From: Metaphire vulgaris
Lineage: Eukaryota; Annelida; Clitellata; Crassiclitellata; Megascolecidae
Direction: 5' to 3'
NCBI GenBank assembly: GCA_018105865.1
Contig: CM030843.1
Location: 765,001 to 829,000, forward strand
Length of the DNA: 64,000 nucleotides
This document shows, piece after piece, positions 59,066 to 64,000 of this stretch. How positions within the stretch are numbered: position 1 is the first letter of the stretch; the number at the start of each line of letters is the position of its first letter. Below the pieces are notes generated by a model. That model saw only the letters and a program-made list of their open reading frames with translations. It had not been told where the DNA came from and did not search any database. A program made the position numbers and the translations under genes.

Positions 59066-61521
59066 AGTTCTTGCTAATTCCCGGGACCGTCAAACAGTGT
59101 CCTCTGGAATCTCAGTATTCCTACAACGGGAACGGCAGCTGTCTCCTCTGTCCGCCGTCGTGCACTGGTTGCCTTGAAACGGTCGACGATGTTAACTATC
59201 CGTGCATCGGTTGTCAGAATGGATACGGTTACGTTGCCAACGGAGATGCGTTGTCTTTTGGCGGAGCGTGTCAAGATTGCGTGTCGTCGTCGTCGCTGAT
59301 TTCGTACGGCAGCACTCGGCTGCAGCTGTGGTCTGCTGCCTCCGGGAATTCTGCTTCTCTCGAAGGCCAGTTGAGGGTTAACTATCGCGGGACCTGGTGG
59401 TCGGTGTGCGACGACGGTTGGACGGCCACCAACACGGACGTCGTCTGCGGAGAACTGGGTCTCGGTCGAGGCATCGCGTTCTTCTCGCGCTACGGCCTGC
59501 TGAAGCCGAACCTGCCCTTGATTCCGATCGGGTTTGATGACGTCAGTTGCGGCGCAGGCGACCGATCTTTCTTCCTCTGCAACCGCTCGGACTTCGGCCG
59601 CCACGACTGCGAAGACTTCGAAAGTGTCGGGATCCTGTGCTCTGGACCCAGCGTCGGTCGACGCTGCCTGGTCAGCTGTCCTCTCGGTCAGTTTGCTCTC
59701 AACGGAAGCGTCTGCGTGGACTGTCCCCTGTTCGGCTGCCTTGCCTGCAGTGGATCGGCCGGTCGGCGGTGTTCCCGGTGCGAGCAGGGTCTGTGGGTGA
59801 GTGAAAACGACACCTGCGTCGATACCTGTTCGTCCGGTCACCGTGGCAACACGAGCAGCGGTGCGTGCGAGCCGTGTGACGTCAGGTGCAGGGAATGCGA
59901 GGACGGTGGTCCGTCGAGCGACGGCGCCTGCGTCGTCTGTGCAGACGGTCTGCTGTTGCACGAGAAGCAGTGCATCGGTCGTTGTCCTTCGGGAACCTTC
60001 TTTTCTTCCCTCGCGAGCACCTCGAGCGCCTCATCGCAGAACATCTGCGTGGACCGCTGCCCGCGCGGCTTTTACGAATCCTCAGCTGGCAACTGTAGCA
60101 GCTGCCTTCCCGAGTGTATTAGCTGTTCCGTTTTCAGCGACAATTGTACGAGCTGTGCGACCGGGATGGTTCTGGCGACATCAGCCTCCTCCCCCTCCCC
60201 CTCTTCCCCCTCTTCTTCTTTTTCTTCTTTTGCCAACAACAGGTCGTCGTCTTCGTCGTCATCATCATCATCATCATCGTGCAGGCACAGGTGTCAGGAC
60301 GGTTACTCTCCAGATGCGAGAAACATCTGTCGGCGTTGCTCGAATGCTGACTGCGCGAATTGCTACTTGGGTGGCGATTTCTGCTCGGAGTGCAAGCGTC
60401 CCTACGTTCTTCAGGCCGGTCTCTGCGTAACCAGTTGCGGCGCGGGATATTTTCTCGTCTCGGGGGCCTGTCGTCCCTCTTGCCCCAAGGGATTCTACGG
60501 TGATTTCGCGACGACGACGGCGGCGGCGGTCTGTCGGCCGTGCCCGTCGTTTTGTTCCGACTGTTATTCCGCCCAGCGCTGCTCCATTTGCCAGAGCGGG
60601 TTCTTCCTTAGGGACGGACAGTGTGTGGGAGACTGCGGCCAGGACATGATTGCCATCAGCAGCCGCACTGTTGCGTCGAACGTGAGGGTGACTGGTGCCG
60701 TCAATCCTTTGGATGGACGCGTTGAGCTGTACAGCAATGGTAAGCACCATATTTGCAGCAGAACTTCGTTATAGCCAGTGGCGGCTCCACCGGGGGGTCA
60801 GGGGGGCCCGTGCCCCCTATTGAGAGCCTGCCCCCCCAGTGGCCCCCCCCAGTTGGGACCTTATACTTAATGCTACATACATTAAACAACAAATGGTTGG
60901 CCCCCCATGATTAGAAGTTGCCCCCAACGGCCCCCCACTTGCCAAATCCTAGAGCCGCCACTGGTTATAGCCCATGGGCATTCAAAGAAATTTTTCCAGG
61001 GGTGGGTGCAAAACAAGATCTTGTGGCAAAAGAAATGAAAAAATTTTCCAGGGGGTGCAAAACAAGGTTTTGTGACGAAAGAAACAAGCAATTTCACTTT
61101 TTTCATGACTCCACAATTTTTCCAGGGGGTGCAATTGCACCCCCTCCAGACGCCCATGTTATAGCCTACTTAATGTTCTCCCATTTAAATGAGCACAAAC
61201 TGGTTTACAAGGTCATGAAATTGCAGCAGAGAAAATATGGAAAGTTTCAAAGGTTTCGATTTCATTCAACAAATAGTAAGGTGTGGGTCCGGTTGAACCC
61301 ATGAGGGGTGGGTCACGGAAGACTAAACATGTCATTGATGCTATATGCTTTTTAGCAGAAAGATCTCTGTCTCTATATTTATGCATATAATATTCAGGTT
61401 TATGGGGTCAATTGTGTGCGCTGGACTCGTGGACCATGAATGAAGCACAGGTTGTGTGTCATCAGCTGGACCTTGGTAATGCCCTAATGGTAGGCATGAA
61501 ACTTTTGTTCTTACACAGTCA

Positions 61522-61607
<86 letters not shown>

Positions 61608-61628
61608 TACTACTACTACTACTACTAC

Positions 61629-61680
<52 letters not shown>

Positions 61681-63668
61681 TGTGGCAATTTATATAGCAC
61701 AGTAACATAGCCGGGGCTAAATTTAAGAGCACTTTACATAGGAGTCACCTATAAGATTTGTTAAATAAGTGTGTTTGATATTCTTCTAAATCAATTCCAA
61801 CGCTTTATTTGCGAACAGTAAGATTGCTTTATTTAAAATTAAAGTATTTATGATTTGTTGCAACTTTTGAATATTTGCTGAGGTGATAGGATATTGTATG
61901 AATTGAATAGATTCATGGACATGAACTTGGATTAAAAATTGGGCAGGGTGCCGGCCCCCTAGCCTCTCAATGAGTTAGGAGGCTTGAGCCTAACGTGCCA
62001 CTTGATAGATCATAACTATTGTATGGACTTTTTCAAAATTCGAACAGTTGTGATTTGTTAGAGTAATCATGGTGCGATTCTGTTTATGTTTTGAAACTTA
62101 GGCGACCAATGATTTGTCATTTTCATCAAATCCTTTAACACTTCCTCTGGCATTCAACTGCTCTGGAATGGAATCGGATCTCTGGGATTGTTCGCATTAT
62201 GAACTCTCGGCTACAGAAAACTGCAGTCAGCATGTTCGCCACCTTCTCACATCTGTCTGATATAATATATCTATAATATATACTATATTATATATACTAT
62301 ATCTATATATATACTATATTGTAGTTAAAACAAGAATAAACTGCAATTGCAAAAATTCTTGACAGCACTGTTAAATTGACCACAGAAGTCTCAATTTGAC
62401 GCATTCAATTATTTGGCATTCTGTGATAAATTTTGCAAACCTTTTACATTCTTCTCAATCACAGAATCCTTGATCAAGATCCGATATTCTTTTTGGAATC
62501 AATAGTAAATTTAGCTTTAAAAATTGCTTGATTATGACAAATACAACCATACAGATACGTCAGCTCAGTGCAGGACTTGGTGCAAATGTTGGATTGACAA
62601 AGAAATTGGTTGGGAATGTTTTCCAGTTTCCTCAAATGCTAATGATCTAATATTTTATGTCATCTAATGTATGGTATTTTGCTTGGTACGGGTGAAACCT
62701 TGAGTTGAGAAGAGCAGATGGACCTGTCATTGTTGCCTGTTGTCTTTGCTGTTTTCTAAGGTTGCTGGTGTGAGGTGCAGTGGTCCATATGTGTCCGATG
62801 TCAGTTGGTGTGCAAAGATAATTCCTTTGTCCGAATGTCAAGGTGGTATAAGTTCGCTGTGTCCAGTGAACGTGTCATGCAGCAATGTTACTGGGAGTTC
62901 TTTGCTTGCCTACTGTGTCTCTTGTGAAGATGGACAGTCTGGAGAGGACAGCATTTGTCAAAGTAAGTAATGCAAGCAATTGATTTTACCTCAATATCAA
63001 TAGAATCGAGGTATTATATGTCGATTCTATTGATAATTAGTTCTTGGTGTTGTGAAGAGTTTTATCACTTGATTATTTTGTCATTCCTAATTAAATTCTA
63101 TCAGTGTTTTAAAATTGGGTGTGGATTGTCAAATCGTTAGTGAGTTTGGTGTGGAGTTAAAATATAAAGAAGTCTGTTTCTAGAGGGAAATTTCTTATTT
63201 TAAATATCAATGACAATTGTATTTAAAGGGTAAAATATTTTCATTGTCTTTTTCGATTCTTTTAGATGATTATGCAAATGCTTCGTATGACTTCCCTTCA
63301 CTTTCTCACGTGATGCAAACAGTTATCCACGATTGGCCAGAAGGCATAGAGCTCGTCTTGTCTTGCTTTGTTTCCAATCAACCTTTCTTGACAATCTTGT
63401 GGTCCAAAGACGGTGTCATACTTTCCACCAATAGCAGCTGGAGGTAGGAATCATTGAACATGTTAAAGTTTCTACATGAAAGTGCCTGAGAATTGTGAAT
63501 TAACCTCATGAGCTTATTAATTTTATCATGGTGTTACTATTAGGTTGGATGGCAGTGGTACGTTGACAATTTTTCGACCAGTTGGAATTCAGTATTCCGG
63601 AACGTACGTGTGTCAGGCTAAGAATTCCAAGGCTGTCTTCAGAAGGACTTTTCTCATCACTGTTCAGG
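59066..63668 (+). CDS. Secreted or receptor protein with furin-like cysteine repeats, two SRCR domains and an Ig domain (partial)
   Basis: Six exons join in phase: 59066 (or 59098)-60739, 61398-61489, 62102-62233, 62761-62962, 63266-63443 and 63544-63668. The large exon begins with CxxC-type furin-like repeats (CLLCPPSCTGC), then SRCR domain 1 (GTWWSVCDDGWTATNTDVVC, GFDDVSCG, FLCNRSDFGRHDC), then a long run of furin-like units (CDVRCREC, CLPECISC, CPSFCSDC) with a serine-rich linker at 60176-60290. SRCR domain 2 is split over exons: GRVELYSNG, LWGQLCALDSW, AQVVCHQLDLG, NCSGMESDLWDCSHY, GVRCSGP. An Ig domain follows (ELVLSCFVSNQPF, ILWSKDG, YSGTYVCQAKNS). No signal peptide exon or terminal exon is visible. 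The GTGAAG donor at 63669 suggests continuation beyond the window. Likely extracellular; the ligand is unknown. Confidence 0.85.
60776..60963 (+). mobile_element. hAT-like MITE, copy 3 (complete)
   Basis: 188 bp with ends CAGTGGCGGCTC and GAGCCGCCACTG, perfect inverted repeats, flanked by an exact 8-bp duplication GTTATAGC (60768-60775 and 60964-60971). It sits 36 bases after a splice donor of the SRCR/furin gene. The perfect duplication suggests a relatively recent insertion. Confidence 0.92.
61528..61680. repeat. (ATT)n(ACT)n(ATT)n compound microsatellite
   Basis: ATT run with an internal ACT block at about 61606-61630, followed by TGTGGCAATTTATATAGCAC, the reverse-strand SINE-like signature. 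Lies in an intron of the SRCR/furin gene. Confidence 0.95.
62262..62325. repeat. Degenerate TA-rich repeat
   Basis: TATATAC/TATATC units with partial palindromes in an intron of the SRCR/furin gene. Confidence 0.85.
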
Positions 63669-64000
63669 GTGAAGAGAGTTATTAACTTTTAATTCATGCC
63701 TCGATGAATGCTGTGTTGTCAAGAGACAAAAATTGTTATTGTCATGCCACTTAGTGATATTGATACCGAATTGATAATTATCATGAAGACAATGGTGGTA
63801 ATGATATTGTTATGGAACTGATTACAACTGATTGGGGTTACAAGTACTGCATTTTGAGTAAAGTGACTTCTGGCCAAACTGAGCTGCATAGTGATTTATG
63901 TAGCACGTTGACGTATGAACAATTGAACATGTAATCGATATTTAGCCTGTGAAACTCTAATGTTAGTCTTGTTGTGATATTGCTATGGTTCATTAGTAAT
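63669..64000. other. Probable intron of the SRCR/furin gene
   Basis: No further exon before the window end. If the GTGAAG donor is not used, the frame would stop within seven codons. Confidence 0.5.

Noticed and set aside
59074..59961. Long minus-strand open frame across the SRCR/furin exon
   Set aside because: It is the shadow of a GC-rich, cysteine-rich coding exon on the plus strand, which shows clear SRCR and furin-like motifs.

Overview
This window is animal nuclear DNA. Its genes are split by GT-AG introns, it has no bacterial gene organisation, and it is dense with microsatellites (AT, ATT, AGT, GA, CTGT and GGC) and short non-autonomous transposons. The gene content (ciliary RIB43A, mitochondrial MRPS26, REV3L, a secreted SRCR/furin-like/Ig protein and a multi-copy amidated neuropeptide precursor) points to a marine bilaterian invertebrate. 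An echinoderm, hemichordate, amphioxus or lophotrochozoan would all fit, and the sequence alone does not decide between them.

Layout. 1.3-4.3 kb (minus): complete five-exon RIB43A/RIBC gene. 4.3-12 kb: mostly repeats and upstream DNA. 12.0-13.7 kb (plus): a neuropeptide precursor with a signal peptide and at least five, possibly six or seven, copies of a short [A/S/G]-R-[S/P]-[F/Y]-I-G unit bounded by dibasic sites and separated by acidic NDLD spacers. I do not recognise this family. 13.7-32.7 kb: gene-poor, repeat-rich DNA with two possible exons of an unidentified minus-strand gene (17.6-18.1 and 19.8-20.2 kb) and a cluster of four perfect CRE octamers. 32.8-34.7 kb (minus): MRPS26, four exons. 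36.5-56.8 kb (plus): REV3L, catalytic subunit of DNA polymerase zeta, traced through 34 exons to its stop codon. 59.1-63.7 kb (plus): a secreted or receptor protein with furin-like cysteine repeats, two SRCR domains and an Ig domain, incomplete at both ends.

Mobile DNA. I find four copies of an 80-bp palindromic element bounded by TTAA, a hAT-like MITE family (TIR CAGTGGCGGCTC, one copy with a perfect 8-bp target duplication), a Tc1/mariner-like MITE next to a REV3L splice donor, a 5'-truncated LINE tail, a SINE-like family ending in (ATT)n, and a 60-bp tandem array that runs into a REV3L splice acceptor.

Quality note. Three genes (neuropeptide, MRPS26, and REV3L twice) show reading-frame breaks that would all be repaired by one extra base. 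This suggests single-base deletions in the assembly more than gene decay, although the neuropeptide and MRPS26 cases also have splicing explanations.
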